Shown here: piece by piece, positions 24,165 through 33,981 of the stretch
How positions within the stretch are numbered: the first letter of the stretch is position 1
Layout: every line of letters starts with the position of its first letter
Assembly: GCA_000701625.1 (NCBI GenBank)
Contig: JNJK01000006.1
Span: 164,944-228,943 of the forward strand
Origin: Lachnospiraceae bacterium MC2017
GTDB lineage: Bacteria; Bacillota; Clostridia; Lachnospirales; Lachnospiraceae
DNA: 64,000 nt
Reading direction: 5' to 3'
The notes under the pieces: model-generated
Seen by the model: the letters and a program-made list of their open reading frames with translations, nothing else
Told to the model about the DNA's origin: nothing
The model's database searches: none
Program-made: the position numbers and the translations under genes

Positions 24165-25577
24165 ATGAAAAATAAAATAATAGGAAATGGTGCTTTTTAT
24201 AAGAGCACGTTAGCGATAGCGGTGCCGATAATGCTGCAGCAGCTTATCCAGAGCATGGTATCGCTTATAGATAATTTTATGGTATCGGGACTTGGAGATG
24301 TCTCGATGTCCGGTGTAAATATAGCCGGTCAAATACTCTTTGTGTTTCTGATATTTACAAACACGATCTGTATGGCAGGTGGTATCTTTTTAACACAGTT
24401 CTTTGGAGCAAAAGATAAAGGTGGAATGCAGCAGGCGTTCGTGTTTAAGCTGCTTATGGGCTTTGCGGCTCTGATACCGTTTCTTTTGGTATGTTTGGTA
24501 TTTCCTAGACAAATATTGTCACTAATGGTTATCGGAAACACAGAGGCTCTGCTTATTTTGGACGAAGCTGTGAAATATATCAGGATAATGTCTCTGATTG
24601 GAATACCGATGACAGTATCAGTATGCATTGCAAGCTCGTTAAGGGACATGGGAAAAGTAAGGATCCCACTGATGGTAACAATAGTTGCGACTCTTACAAA
24701 TACAGTGTTTAACTATCTTTTGATATACGGGAATTTTGGATTTCCGGCACTGGGAGTCAGGGGAGCAGCCTATGCTACCGTTATCGCAAGGACAGTGGAG
24801 TTTATAATATTTGCTGTCATATACTTTAAAACAAAGCCGGCATTTGCAGTACGGCCGAGCCGGGAATTTGTCCTGGATAAAAAGCTGACTCGGGAAATAC
24901 TTAAAAAAGGTGCGCTCATGCTGTTCTGTGAGATGACATGGGTACTTTCTGAAACGATAACCACAGCGATCTATAACGGAAGAGGCGGAGCAGATGTAGT
25001 TTCGGGAATGGCTTCCAGCTTTGCCATAGCAAATCTTTTCTTTGTTGCATTTACAGGAATTTACTCGTCTACAAGTGTCATCCTCGGAAAGACGCTTGGC
25101 GAAGGTGAACTTGAAAAGGCACGAAGGGAAAAAACATGGCTTTTGTCAGGGGCTGCTATATTTGGGCTTTTGATGATGTTTGTAGGATTTGCAACAACCC
25201 TTATTGTTCCGATCGTTTTTGGAAAGCTTAGTCCAAATGCGATCGCTATTTCCAGAAATATGGTCATCCTGATGTCATTTTTCATGCCGGTATGGGTATT
25301 CTTCAATGCACAGCAGGCTGTTGCGAGAGCCGGTGGCGATACAAAGATGGGAGCCTATGCAGATGCGGGGATGACGATAATAGTAATGCTACCGATGTTG
25401 TTCGTCCTTGGCAGATATACTGATATCGGCCCTGTTCAGATGTACCTTTGCGTTAAATTGCTTGATGTCATAAAAATCGGTATTTTTCATTTCTGGCTGA
25501 AAAAGGAACGATGGCTTAAGAATCTGACAAAAGAGCAAAGTAGTGTTATGCTTGGAAATGAAGAGTTTGCAAAGTAA
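24165..25577 (+). CDS. MATE-family efflux transporter
   Basis: The ATG at 24165 lies nine bases after AGGAG, so the ATG at 24156 is less likely. The product of 470 residues has twelve membrane segments in two similar halves (LAIAVPIMLQQLIQSMVSLI, NFMVSGLGDVSMSGVNIAGQ, then WVLSETITTAIYNGRGGADV in the second half), with AGGDTKMGAYAD near the end. This is a complete NorM/DinF-like pump that exports organic cations with Na+ or H+ influx. It lies inside the LytTR/GHKL operon, so the signal system may control or sense an exported compound. Confidence 0.92.
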   Translation: MKNKIIGNGAFYKSTLAIAVPIMLQQLIQSMVSLIDNFMVSGLGDVSMSGVNIAGQILFVFLIFTNTICMAGGIFLTQFFGAKDKGGMQQAFVFKLLMGFAALIPFLLVCLVFPRQILSLMVIGNTEALLILDEAVKYIRIMSLIGIPMTVSVCIASSLRDMGKVRIPLMVTIVATLTNTVFNYLLIYGNFGFPALGVRGAAYATVIARTVEFIIFAVIYFKTKPAFAVRPSREFVLDKKLTREILKKGALMLFCEMTWVLSETITTAIYNGRGGADVVSGMASSFAIANLFFVAFTGIYSSTSVILGKTLGEGELEKARREKTWLLSGAAIFGLLMMFVGFATTLIVPIVFGKLSPNAIAISRNMVILMSFFMPVWVFFNAQQAVARAGGDTKMGAYADAGMTIIVMLPMLFVLGRYTDIGPVQMYLCVKLLDVIKIGIFHFWLKKERWLKNLTKEQSSVMLGNEEFAK

Positions 25578-25611
25578 AAAAATATGTCATGACTTTTTGG
25601 GGGACAGATTT

Positions 25612-27231
25612 ATGCGTGACTTTCTTTTGGCGGCAATTATCATAAGCTTATTTGCCATGCTTTTTGAAGGTTTTATAGTTTTTAGAAATCTCAAGAATAA
25701 ACTACACGCATATCTGTTCCTTAACTGTATTGTGATGCTTGTGAGTAATACAGGATACCTTTTAGAATTGCTGTCGAAGACGGAGGATGCGTATATTTCA
25801 GCACTTAAGTTTTCATATGCGGGAAGAGTCTGGATAGTATTCTCGCTTTTTATGTTTACGGCAGAACTTTGTCATATTAAGATCCCTAAAGCTGTCGTTG
25901 GGGCATTTATATTTATAGATGCAGCAGTATATTCGCTGGTATTTACACTTCAGGATCATGTACTTTATTATTCAAAGATCTGGTTTGATAAGAGTGGGAT
26001 GTTCCCTGTTCTTCTGCACAGGAGTGGTATTGTTCACAAAGTGTTTATGCAATACCAGGCTGTTGCGATCGTCATAATCCTTTCATGTCTTATAATATCC
26101 ATAAAAAATTGCAAAGGAAAGATAGCTAAAAAGCGTGCACTGATCATAATCTGCGGATTTTTTATAGCTTCCGCTCTTTATATTATGCAGATCGCGCATG
26201 CTTTCTTTGTTACGTATTATTTTGATATTTCGTTTTTGGGAAATGTTGCGATCACTATTTCGATGTTTATTGCTATTTTCAAGTATAACCTGTTGGGGAT
26301 CATTGATCTTGCAAGAGAGTATATCATCGACAGATTATCTGAGGGCGTCATAGCTGTAGATCCTGACGGAAGAGTGGAATATTACAACGAACATGCAAAA
26401 GTGCTCTATCCGGAAATAACGACGGATCCACAGAATATAGTAAACGGGCTCCGGGAGGCTGTCATAAGGGGGGATACTATAACTATTGGTGACAGATACT
26501 ATACACCGGAGGAAAAAGAACTCTCTGCAGACGGAGAGGTTATCGGAAAACTATATGCGCTGGTTGACGCAACGGTTCTTAAGCAAAGGGAGTATAAGCT
26601 AAAATCTGATGCGGCTATCCTGGAAATGGCAGCGAACAGTATGCGAGACCGTCTGTGTGCTACAGAAGAAATCCTAAGCCGTGACAGAACAATGCGCCAT
26701 GACCGGAGACACTTTGAAGCACTTCTTTTATCGTTGATCAGCGAGGGAAAAACAGATGAGGCAAGAAAGTGCCTTGAAGAAAGATTATCTCAGGAGCCCC
26801 ACGCTAATAAGCGATACTGCGAAAATGCCACTGTTAATGCTGCTATCATGCATTATGTAACAATGGCTGAGCGAAATGATATAAAGGTAACTGTATCCGC
26901 TAATATTCCATATAATGTGGGAGTTGATGAGATGCAGCTTGCCATAACGATCAGTAATCTTTTGGAAAATGCCATTCATGCATGTGATAAAGTACCGGAA
27001 AATGAGCGTTTTATCGAGATCACAGCTAAGTACAAAGAACAACTGCTTTTGGAAATTGCAAATTCCTGCGTTAGTAAACCGGAATTTGATGAAGAAGGGC
27101 ATCCTGTAGCGACAGAAGAAGGGCATGGGATCGGAACCAGAAGCGTTCTTGATTTTGTCTCGAAAACAAACAGCGAGATCAGGTATATCGCTGATGATAG
27201 CGAGTTTAAGGTACGCATGATAGTAGGCTAA
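25612..27231 (+). CDS. GHKL-type sensor histidine kinase with multi-pass membrane sensor
   Basis: The ATG at 25612 follows GGGGGACAGATTT; upstream codons overlap the MATE gene. The 539-residue protein has about seven membrane helices in the first 230 residues, in the manner of 7TM sensor domains. A PAS-like segment follows (IIDRLSEGVIAVDPDGRVEY). The phospho-acceptor box is MRHDRRHFEALL. The GHKL ATPase has ISNLLENAIHACDKVP and GHGIGTRSVLDFV. It is the natural partner of the LytTR regulator three genes upstream. A solute-binding lipoprotein follows 12 bases downstream. Confidence 0.88.
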   Translation: MRDFLLAAIIISLFAMLFEGFIVFRNLKNKLHAYLFLNCIVMLVSNTGYLLELLSKTEDAYISALKFSYAGRVWIVFSLFMFTAELCHIKIPKAVVGAFIFIDAAVYSLVFTLQDHVLYYSKIWFDKSGMFPVLLHRSGIVHKVFMQYQAVAIVIILSCLIISIKNCKGKIAKKRALIIICGFFIASALYIMQIAHAFFVTYYFDISFLGNVAITISMFIAIFKYNLLGIIDLAREYIIDRLSEGVIAVDPDGRVEYYNEHAKVLYPEITTDPQNIVNGLREAVIRGDTITIGDRYYTPEEKELSADGEVIGKLYALVDATVLKQREYKLKSDAAILEMAANSMRDRLCATEEILSRDRTMRHDRRHFEALLLSLISEGKTDEARKCLEERLSQEPHANKRYCENATVNAAIMHYVTMAERNDIKVTVSANIPYNVGVDEMQLAITISNLLENAIHACDKVPENERFIEITAKYKEQLLLEIANSCVSKPEFDEEGHPVATEEGHGIGTRSVLDFVSKTNSEIRYIADDSEFKVRMIVG

Positions 27232-27243
27232 TGGGAGTGATTT

Positions 27244-28554
27244 ATGGGGAAAGGTATATTGTTTCTTTTATCTATGGTCATGTGCATGAGTGTGCTTTCC
27301 GGTTGTGCGTCCAAGGATCCGGAAGGAAAAACAACTATAACATTTCAAACCTGGAATCCTTCTGATTCCGGACCGGATAGTCCAATCTACAAGATCATAG
27401 ACTCTTTTGAAAAAGAAAATCCTGATATTCATGTAAAATATAAGTTCGTTAGGTCTGACGCATATCAGGAGCATATGCGTGTAGAACTGATAGGAGAGAA
27501 TGGTCCCGATGTATATGGGATAAGCGCCGGATCAGCTTTTGATTCATTTCGTATTTTTGAGGAAGATCTGACACCTTACTGTGAAAGGACATGGGGAGAT
27601 GAATTGCAGGGCAAATTTCTGGATCCGTGCATGGATTATGTAAGTGATGCAGATGGAAAGATCTTTGGATTACCGTTGGGAATTACTTATGCAGGATACG
27701 TGTGGGCCGATGTAAATATGCTTTGCAAATATGACTGCAAGGTGCCGACAGATTATGATGAGCTAAAGGAAACATGTCTGAAACTACGTGAAAAGGGGCA
27801 GTATCCGCTGGCAATAGGTGCAAAGGATTCGTGGGTGGATCTGGATATGTGGATGTCGATCGCAGCGGATATTGATGGTAATGCTCTATATGATGCGATT
27901 GATGGAAAGGCATCATTTGAATCTGAACCTGTTATAGAATCCTTCAGGATATGGCAGGATTGTTTCAGTAACGGAGTTTTTCAGGATAATGCTGTTAAAA
28001 TGCCTATTTATGATAAGGTTAATAACATGTTTCAGCGTGAGGGAAGTATCCCTATGTTTGTAAACGGATCCTGGGCAATGAATATGTATACGGTAGGTGA
28101 TGAAAAAACTCGTGAGGTTTTTGACAGGGAAGGCGCAGAACATGCAGTTTTTCTGATAGACTGGAATAACGATGGGAAATTATCTCCGGTCACGGCAAAT
28201 GCAGATGTGATACTTTGTCTTAATCCTGAATCCCGTCAGAAGGAGGCCGCATTTCGGTTTATGGCATATCTTGTGAATGAGGGACAGGAGCTTTTGGTAA
28301 ATCAGTACCTTGAGTATATGCCGTCACGGGCTGATATGGAGCTAAAAGTTCAGGGATTAAGTGAAGATGGGAAAAAGAATCTGGAGTACATTATAGAAAA
28401 TGGTAAAACAAATGTTGCCGGCCCCAGAGGAATTAAGTATGAAGACCTGAGTCTTTCGGTGTGTGATGCGCTTAAAAAACTGGCGCGCGGGAAGATAACT
28501 CCGAAAGAAGCGGCCGGCAAGGTTCAGCAGGTATCAACTTCGTTACATCGTTGA
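27244..28554 (+). CDS. Second solute-binding lipoprotein without a permease
   Basis: The 436-residue protein has a lipoprotein signal (lipobox LSGC) and a carbohydrate-type solute-binding domain: TITFQTWNPSDSGPDSPIYK, FEKENPDIHVKYKF, GPDVYGISAGSAF, and a late NGSWAMNMYTVG typical of sugar binders. No permease or ATPase is adjacent. It is the last gene of the LytTR/MATE/GHKL operon, which repeats the kinase-plus-binding-protein arrangement of the operon before it. Confidence 0.85.
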   Translation: MGKGILFLLSMVMCMSVLSGCASKDPEGKTTITFQTWNPSDSGPDSPIYKIIDSFEKENPDIHVKYKFVRSDAYQEHMRVELIGENGPDVYGISAGSAFDSFRIFEEDLTPYCERTWGDELQGKFLDPCMDYVSDADGKIFGLPLGITYAGYVWADVNMLCKYDCKVPTDYDELKETCLKLREKGQYPLAIGAKDSWVDLDMWMSIAADIDGNALYDAIDGKASFESEPVIESFRIWQDCFSNGVFQDNAVKMPIYDKVNNMFQREGSIPMFVNGSWAMNMYTVGDEKTREVFDREGAEHAVFLIDWNNDGKLSPVTANADVILCLNPESRQKEAAFRFMAYLVNEGQELLVNQYLEYMPSRADMELKVQGLSEDGKKNLEYIIENGKTNVAGPRGIKYEDLSLSVCDALKKLARGKITPKEAAGKVQQVSTSLHR

Positions 28555-28568
28555 TTCGCGTTCAAATA

Positions 28569-28877
28569 ATGTGGCAGATAATGTCAGGTGATGCGATAAC
28601 ACATATCGTAACGGTAGTCCTTATCTCAGGTGCGATCGTTCTGAATCCTACCGGTACAGCGATCAAGGCTCCGACACAGCTCATATTTATTGCAAATGTT
28701 GCTACTTCTATAGCAACACCCGTTGCAGGACTTTTCATGGTTCTGATTCTTTGGAAAGATGAGCTTTTTGCAGGAGTACAGACACCGAGAGTTTTTAATT
28801 TCCAATGTTCAAGCCTTTATTTTTCACCGATAAATACAACGGAAGTACTGGATAATAGTGGTGAAATGAACTTATGA
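28569..28877 (+). pseudogene. Membrane protein fragment (transporter C-terminus?)
   Basis: The frame encodes two hydrophobic helices (ITHIVTVVLISGAIVLNPTG, QLIFIANVATSIATPVAGLF then MVLILW) and a short polar tail. No ribosome site precedes any of its ATGs. The helix pair resembles the end of a multi-pass metal-ion (Nramp-like) or similar transporter, so it is probably the remnant of a larger gene. A small standalone membrane protein cannot be excluded. Confidence 0.4.
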
Positions 28878-28891
28878 AGGAGAGTTGGGGA

Positions 28892-30310
28892 ATGTATAGA
28901 AAGAGTTTTTTGACATTTTTAATCTGCCTGATGAGCGCCGTGCTTTTTTCAGGGTGCGGCAGAAGTGATAATGATGATACTTCCGATAAGCTCAAAAACA
29001 ATGTGGATACGGCATCTGAACAGGAAGAAACATCTGAAGATGCAGCGACGGAAACAGGGGTAACATCAGTCGGATCAACTGAGGATGAAGTTGATACGGA
29101 CGAAACCGAAACTCCAAAGGGTGTGCCAAATCTTTTGCTTTTCCGTGAGAATGCTTATGAATGGAAAGAGGATAATACTCCCGCGATCAGTCAGCACTTC
29201 AGCTATCTTTTACTCGATGGAGAAAGTGCCGCTTCAAACCCAAAACTCGCTGCATCTCTTGAAGACGCAAAGGCTGAGATGTTTTACAAACGGAAAGAAA
29301 CATGGAATCAAGACCTGAAAAGTATCAAAGAAAGTGAGCTCATATCATTCAATGATAGCTGGATGGCATATCTGCGAAGAGCTGATGATGAGTACTTAAG
29401 CTTTGTTTTCGAATACAGCTCGGAAGGACTATATGACGATGGTGCATATACGGAATATTTCGCACATTCCTACTATGTTAACGATGGTAAAGAGATAGTT
29501 TTTTCCGATGTTGTTGTAAACGAAGATGCTTTTTTTGATTTGATCACAGACAAGATGTACGAAAGTATAGATGATAAACTGAATCAGTATTACTCTTTTG
29601 GATTAGAAACAGATAAAGAGGTATTCAAGAAAGATCTAAAAGGTTATCTGAACTCCGGCGAGCTTGCCTGGACGTTGGATCCATTCGGAGTTACATGCTA
29701 TCTTCAGGCATATACGGCTGCCCCTTTTGCAGAATCTGCAACAATACTGTTTTCAGAAGACAGTGACAAGACGATTTTTAACGACGAATTCAGAGAAAGC
29801 GCAAGAGATGAGTATGTTATACAGGTACCTGGATACGTCGGATCGTATATCGATATAAACGATAGCGGTGTACCCTCATATATAAAGGCAACCGAGCTTT
29901 ATGATTACAGCGAAGAAGATGATGACTTTTATCTTTCGGGATTATATATAAGCAGCACAGGAGATTGGAAAAATATCCCGACCACGATGCCTGGTGGAAC
30001 CGATTTTTACAATATATTCCTGTTGCATAAAAACGGCGCAACGGTTCTTTTGGAAAATCATGACGAATACGATCAGTCCTTCATTAACACTTATATTCTG
30101 GCAAGACATGAAGTGACGGAAGCCGACAATATAAGAGGGTGTCTTGAGTGGGCCAGCGAAAATGACTATGACATAAACGGAGAAGGATATACACCTGTGT
30201 ATGTTCCTACTGATCCTTCGAGTATAAGAGTTCTTACCGGTGATGGAGAATTTGCAGGCGACTGGAGTCCAGCTGTACTGAATGTTGATGCAAAAGGGAA
30301 GATTAAATAA
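28892..30310 (+). CDS. Lipoprotein with DUF3298/RsiV-like domain
   Basis: The ATG at 28892 lies nine bases after AAGGAGAG; the ATG at 28874 has no ribosome site. The 472-residue protein has a lipoprotein signal (lipobox FSGC) and an acidic, Thr/Ser-rich linker of about 60 residues. It then has a region resembling DUF3298/RsiV-type extracellular domains (YLSFVFEYSSEGLYDDGAYT, YYVNDGKEIVFSDVVVNEDA, FFDLITDKMYESI). It is anchored outside the cell; a binding or sensing role is possible but not shown. Confidence 0.75.
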   Translation: MYRKSFLTFLICLMSAVLFSGCGRSDNDDTSDKLKNNVDTASEQEETSEDAATETGVTSVGSTEDEVDTDETETPKGVPNLLLFRENAYEWKEDNTPAISQHFSYLLLDGESAASNPKLAASLEDAKAEMFYKRKETWNQDLKSIKESELISFNDSWMAYLRRADDEYLSFVFEYSSEGLYDDGAYTEYFAHSYYVNDGKEIVFSDVVVNEDAFFDLITDKMYESIDDKLNQYYSFGLETDKEVFKKDLKGYLNSGELAWTLDPFGVTCYLQAYTAAPFAESATILFSEDSDKTIFNDEFRESARDEYVIQVPGYVGSYIDINDSGVPSYIKATELYDYSEEDDDFYLSGLYISSTGDWKNIPTTMPGGTDFYNIFLLHKNGATVLLENHDEYDQSFINTYILARHEVTEADNIRGCLEWASENDYDINGEGYTPVYVPTDPSSIRVLTGDGEFAGDWSPAVLNVDAKGKIK

Positions 30311-30363
30311 GGTGTTTAAGCCCTCCTTTTATGCTATCATGTATTTATGACGGAGGTGATGAT

Positions 30364-30897
30364 ATGCCCTTATTAAACGAAGAAATGAAAACTATTGATT
30401 ACATATATTCTCTACCGGATGGGGAACGAGCTGAATTGATCGATGGAATTATTTATGATATGGCTCCACCACGAGTTGAACACCAAAGAATTTCCTCAAA
30501 TTTGATAACTGATATTATCAATTACATTCGCAAAAATCGTGGCGACTGCTCTGCTTTTCATTCTCCTTTCGCCGTATTTCTTAATAACGACGAATACAAC
30601 TATGTTGAGCCGGATATCGCAGTGATCTGCGATAAAAATAAACTTGATGACAAGGGATGTCATGGTGCACCTGATTTCATTATTGAGATAGTAAGTCCAT
30701 CAAGTGTAAAAATGGATTATATGATAAAGATGTTTAAATACCAGCGTGCAGGCGTCCGCGAGTACTGGATCGTAGATCCCGATAAACAAATGGTTAGAAC
30801 CTATAATTTTATCGAGAACGAAACTGCAGATTATCCATTCACCGCCAGTATCCCCGTTGGAATATATCCGGGTCTCGAACTAAAGATTACACAATAG
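30364..30897 (+). CDS. Uma2-family (DUF820) putative endonuclease
   Basis: The ATG at 30364 follows CGGAGGTGATGAT. The 177-residue protein has the Uma2 pattern of the restriction-endonuclease fold: ERAELIDGIIYDMAPPRVEH, the YVEPDIAVIC metal-binding strand, and DFIIEIVSPSSVKMDYMIKM containing the E-x-x-S-P-S motif. YQRAGVREYWIVDPDKQMVR follows. The PD-(D/E)XK residues seem intact. These proteins are abundant and of unknown biological role. It is a single gene with its own terminator. Confidence 0.88.
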   Translation: MPLLNEEMKTIDYIYSLPDGERAELIDGIIYDMAPPRVEHQRISSNLITDIINYIRKNRGDCSAFHSPFAVFLNNDEYNYVEPDIAVICDKNKLDDKGCHGAPDFIIEIVSPSSVKMDYMIKMFKYQRAGVREYWIVDPDKQMVRTYNFIENETADYPFTASIPVGIYPGLELKITQ

Positions 30898-30900
30898 CAA

Positions 30901-30937
30901 AAACGACTTCCGACAAAAATATCGGAAGTCGTTTTTG
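30901..30937 (+). terminator. Rho-independent terminator
   Basis: AAACGACTTCCGA pairs perfectly with TCGGAAGTCGTTT around CAAAAATA, followed by TTGC. The rest of 30938-31164 holds only the upstream region of the next gene (TATAAT at 31130-31135). Confidence 0.9.
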
Positions 30938-31164
30938 CATGAAGCCATACTGGAACAGAGGATTTGTTTGATGAAGTACCTGAGATGTTCACCCAAAAAA
31001 TCACCGTAAGATAGTACACGATTTTTCAAAGAAAATGGAAGAAAAAACATGGCAAAAGTCTGATACTAAATATATAAAAGTCTTGATAAAAAGGAACTTG
31101 AAAGGGATTTTTAACACTAATTAGTCAGATATAATCTGGCGTTTATAAAGGAGAAAAGTATCAG

Positions 31165-32532
31165 ATGAAAAAACTTGCCATGGACGAAAAATTGGTCATG
31201 AGACCGATAGTAGGATGCCTTGTACACTCTCATTTTTGGGAAGGTCCCTGCAGAGCCGGACACAAAGAAGACATGACACATGAAGCAGAAGATAAGGCAG
31301 CGACTGCTTATGTGGAGAAGATGAAGAAAGAACTGGAAAACATCAATCCCGAAGCAGAACTCCTTCCTGTTATCGATGCCAGATACGAAGAAAAATTCAT
31401 AGTATCAGAAGATGTCTATGCTGAAATAGAAAAAGACATGGACAAAATAGACTGCTTCCTTTGTATGGGATGGCGCATACCGAAGCTTGAAAGATATAAA
31501 AAGCCGGTAGTGATCATGCAGAACGGAAATGAAGGAATCGACTTCGCTGCATATTGCAGGAATATCGGTGTCGAAGCCTATGTAGCGATGGATATGAGGG
31601 ATCTGAATGAGATAGTGCATTATCTCTGGGTCAGAAAAGCCGTAGCGTCCACAAGAGTCCTTTGTCTCTCGGCTGCATCACAGCCTACGTTCGGAATCCA
31701 GTCGGTAATAAGAGATCCGGAAGTCATCCGTCAGAAATACGGACTCGAAGTGATCAAGCTTCCTTTCTATGAGATCGTAAAGTATATGGATCAGATTACG
31801 GATGAAGAAGCCCGTCCGCTGGCAGAAAAATATCTTGCAGGTTCCACTGATACTAAGGTAAATAAAGAATGGTTCATAAACGACATCAAATATTACCTTG
31901 CGGCAAGAAAAATGATGGATGTATACCAGTGTAATGCGTTCACTACCGCATGTCATGAATTATGTACATCTGAAATCCCTCAGAACCGTAAGTTTACGCC
32001 ATGTATGTGTCACTCTATCATGAAAGATGAGCGTATTCCAAGCGCATGCGAAGAAGACCTTAATGCATTCCTTGCTATGTGTATCATGCAGTATCTCGGA
32101 AATCGTCCTGCATTCATGGGAAATCCTAATCATGAAACAGATGAGCTTCTTCGGATACATCATGCTGTTCCCGCACTGTGCATGAACGGTTATGGAAGCA
32201 AGCCAATGGAATACAAGCTGTGGGCATTCACAGGACAGGGCTTCGGCGGAAAACTCCAGGTGGATTTCTCACAAAATGAAAGTGATGATATAACCCTTGG
32301 ACGTTTCAATCCAGCAGGTGATACAATATGTATAAAGGAAGGACAGGTGCTCCGTTCGGAATACGATGAAGTATATTGTTCACCGTACTATTACATACAA
32401 ATGGATGATGCCAGAACCTATATGCATAATCTGGCGGGCTTTGGTCATCATCAGGTACTTGTATTCGGAGCGTATGCTAAGGAAATAAAAGAATTATCAA
32501 GATACATGGGATTCAAGATAGTCGAGGGATAA
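31165..32532 (+). CDS. L-fucose/L-arabinose isomerase-fold protein
   Basis: The 455-residue protein begins with a Rossmann-like domain (RPIVGCLVHSHFWEGPCRAG, CFLCMGWRIPKLERYKKPVV). It has a central region ending CHSIMKDERIPSACEEDLNA, FLAMCIMQYLGNRPAFMGNP and a C-terminal beta domain. This order and the conserved Glu-Asp pair before the gal-m-i helix match the FucI/AraA superfamily, of which it is an uncharacterised branch. The likely reaction is an aldose-ketose isomerisation with a divalent metal, but the substrate is unknown. The ribosome site is AAAGGAGAAAAG. A cysteine-desulfurase-like gene follows 23 bases downstream. Confidence 0.75.
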   Translation: MKKLAMDEKLVMRPIVGCLVHSHFWEGPCRAGHKEDMTHEAEDKAATAYVEKMKKELENINPEAELLPVIDARYEEKFIVSEDVYAEIEKDMDKIDCFLCMGWRIPKLERYKKPVVIMQNGNEGIDFAAYCRNIGVEAYVAMDMRDLNEIVHYLWVRKAVASTRVLCLSAASQPTFGIQSVIRDPEVIRQKYGLEVIKLPFYEIVKYMDQITDEEARPLAEKYLAGSTDTKVNKEWFINDIKYYLAARKMMDVYQCNAFTTACHELCTSEIPQNRKFTPCMCHSIMKDERIPSACEEDLNAFLAMCIMQYLGNRPAFMGNPNHETDELLRIHHAVPALCMNGYGSKPMEYKLWAFTGQGFGGKLQVDFSQNESDDITLGRFNPAGDTICIKEGQVLRSEYDEVYCSPYYYIQMDDARTYMHNLAGFGHHQVLVFGAYAKEIKELSRYMGFKIVEG

Positions 32533-32555
32533 AAACAACGTAAAATGGAGGCGGC

Positions 32556-33683
32556 ATGATCTACTTAAATAATGCAGCCACATCCTATCCCAAACCAGAC
32601 AAAGTCATAAACAGCATACATAAAGCGCTAAATGCCCTCCCTTCCGGTCAGTTCAGAAGTGGGGGCATTTTAAGTGACGATGATCTATTTTCGGAATGTA
32701 GGAAAAAGCTGGGACTTGTTTTCGGGATAAAAGATGTGGACAGGATATTTTTTTCATCGGGATCTACAGAAGGACTGAACCAGATCCTGTTCGGTCTTGG
32801 GTTTAAGGCAGACGAATATCTGACTACAGCAACAGAACATAATTCTGTACTTCGTCCACTATATAATATGGGAAGCGGAGAGCCTGTGATAATCCCATGT
32901 GATAAAGCTGGGATCGTGTCTCCGGAAGATATCAGGAAGCGCATAGATAAAAATATAAAAGCATTGGTCATAAATCACTGTTCTAATGTCACAGGAGCTG
33001 TTCAGGATATGGAAGCGATCGGACAGATCGCGGAGGAATACGGTCTCTGCTTAATACTTGATTGTTCACAGAGCGCAGGATGCATGGAGCTCAGGATCGA
33101 CGACTGGAACGTATCGGCCTGCGCTTTTACAGGTCATAAAAGTCTTATGGGAATGCAGGGAACAGGCGGATTTTATATAAAAAAAGGAATAGAGCTGAAA
33201 CCATTGATCTATGGCGGCACGGGAAGAGACTCCAGAGTGATAAAGTATGACGGAGATTACGAATATGAAGCCGGAACACGTAACGCACCCGGTATCGCAG
33301 GGTTGTCAGCTGCGCTGGATTTCATTCTTGAGACGGGGATTGATGTAATAGAGAAAAAAGAGAGGCAACTCACAGATCATTTTATAGCTGAAATAAGTTC
33401 GCTTTCTGGAGTGAAGATCTTTGGCAAAGAAATAAAAAAGAGAGGCCCCGTTGTAAGTATAGGGATAAATGGAGTGAAACCATCTGATGCCGCATATATC
33501 CTCCAGAACGGTTATGATATAGTAACGAGATCCGGTCTTCAGTGCGCTCCTCTTATTCATAAGTATATAGGCTCAGGAGAAGATGGAGTTCTGCGATTTA
33601 GTTTCTCGTATTTTACAAAGGAAGAAGAGATAAAGGCGGCAGTAGAGGGGATAAAAGATATAGCAATGTCGGCAGTGGGGTGA
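32556..33683 (+). CDS. Class V aminotransferase, cysteine-desulfurase (SufS/Csd)-like
   Basis: The 375-residue PLP enzyme begins MIYLNNAATSYPKPDKVINS. It has the PLP-binding ILDCSQSAGCMELRIDD, the Schiff-base Lys in FTGHKSLMGMQGTGGFYI, and a Cys in RSGLQCAPLIHK at the position of the persulfide-forming Cys. The group to which it belongs is annotated as cysteine desulfurase-like in many Clostridia and lies outside suf operons. It could act on cysteine or selenocysteine or serve a lyase role. The ribosome site is AATGGAGGCGGC. Confidence 0.8.
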   Translation: MIYLNNAATSYPKPDKVINSIHKALNALPSGQFRSGGILSDDDLFSECRKKLGLVFGIKDVDRIFFSSGSTEGLNQILFGLGFKADEYLTTATEHNSVLRPLYNMGSGEPVIIPCDKAGIVSPEDIRKRIDKNIKALVINHCSNVTGAVQDMEAIGQIAEEYGLCLILDCSQSAGCMELRIDDWNVSACAFTGHKSLMGMQGTGGFYIKKGIELKPLIYGGTGRDSRVIKYDGDYEYEAGTRNAPGIAGLSAALDFILETGIDVIEKKERQLTDHFIAEISSLSGVKIFGKEIKKRGPVVSIGINGVKPSDAAYILQNGYDIVTRSGLQCAPLIHKYIGSGEDGVLRFSFSYFTKEEEIKAAVEGIKDIAMSAVG

Positions 33684-33690
33684 CAAAAAG

Positions 33691-33975
33691 ATGATCATAG
33701 ATAGAAGGCGTTCTCTTGAAACCTGTACGGAATCAGGATGGGATGCGGAAGATCTGCTTACAAATACAGAAATAGATGATGAATTTGTACATAAACTGAA
33801 AAGACTGGATGGATCGCTCATATACATGAAGGCTTTAAAAAAACCTTTTTTTAAGCTCGAATATCATGACTATGTGATAAAGGGAATAAAGGGTGACTTA
33901 TTCTTCAGAATGGCGTACCATAAGGACAGTAAATATAAAGTAGATGAAGCCATAAAACGCTTGAACGAGGAATGA
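33691..33975 (+). CDS. Small hypothetical protein
   Basis: The 94-residue protein (MIIDRRRSLETCTESGWDAE at the start, EYHDYVIKGIKGDLFFRMAY near the end) is soluble and charged, with no recognised family. It starts seven bases after the aminotransferase stop and ends six bases before the AraC regulator, so it belongs to that transcription unit. The ribosome site GGGGTGACAAAAAG is modest. Confidence 0.6.
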   Translation: MIIDRRRSLETCTESGWDAEDLLTNTEIDDEFVHKLKRLDGSLIYMKALKKPFFKLEYHDYVIKGIKGDLFFRMAYHKDSKYKVDEAIKRLNEE

Positions 33976-33981
33976 TCCTGC

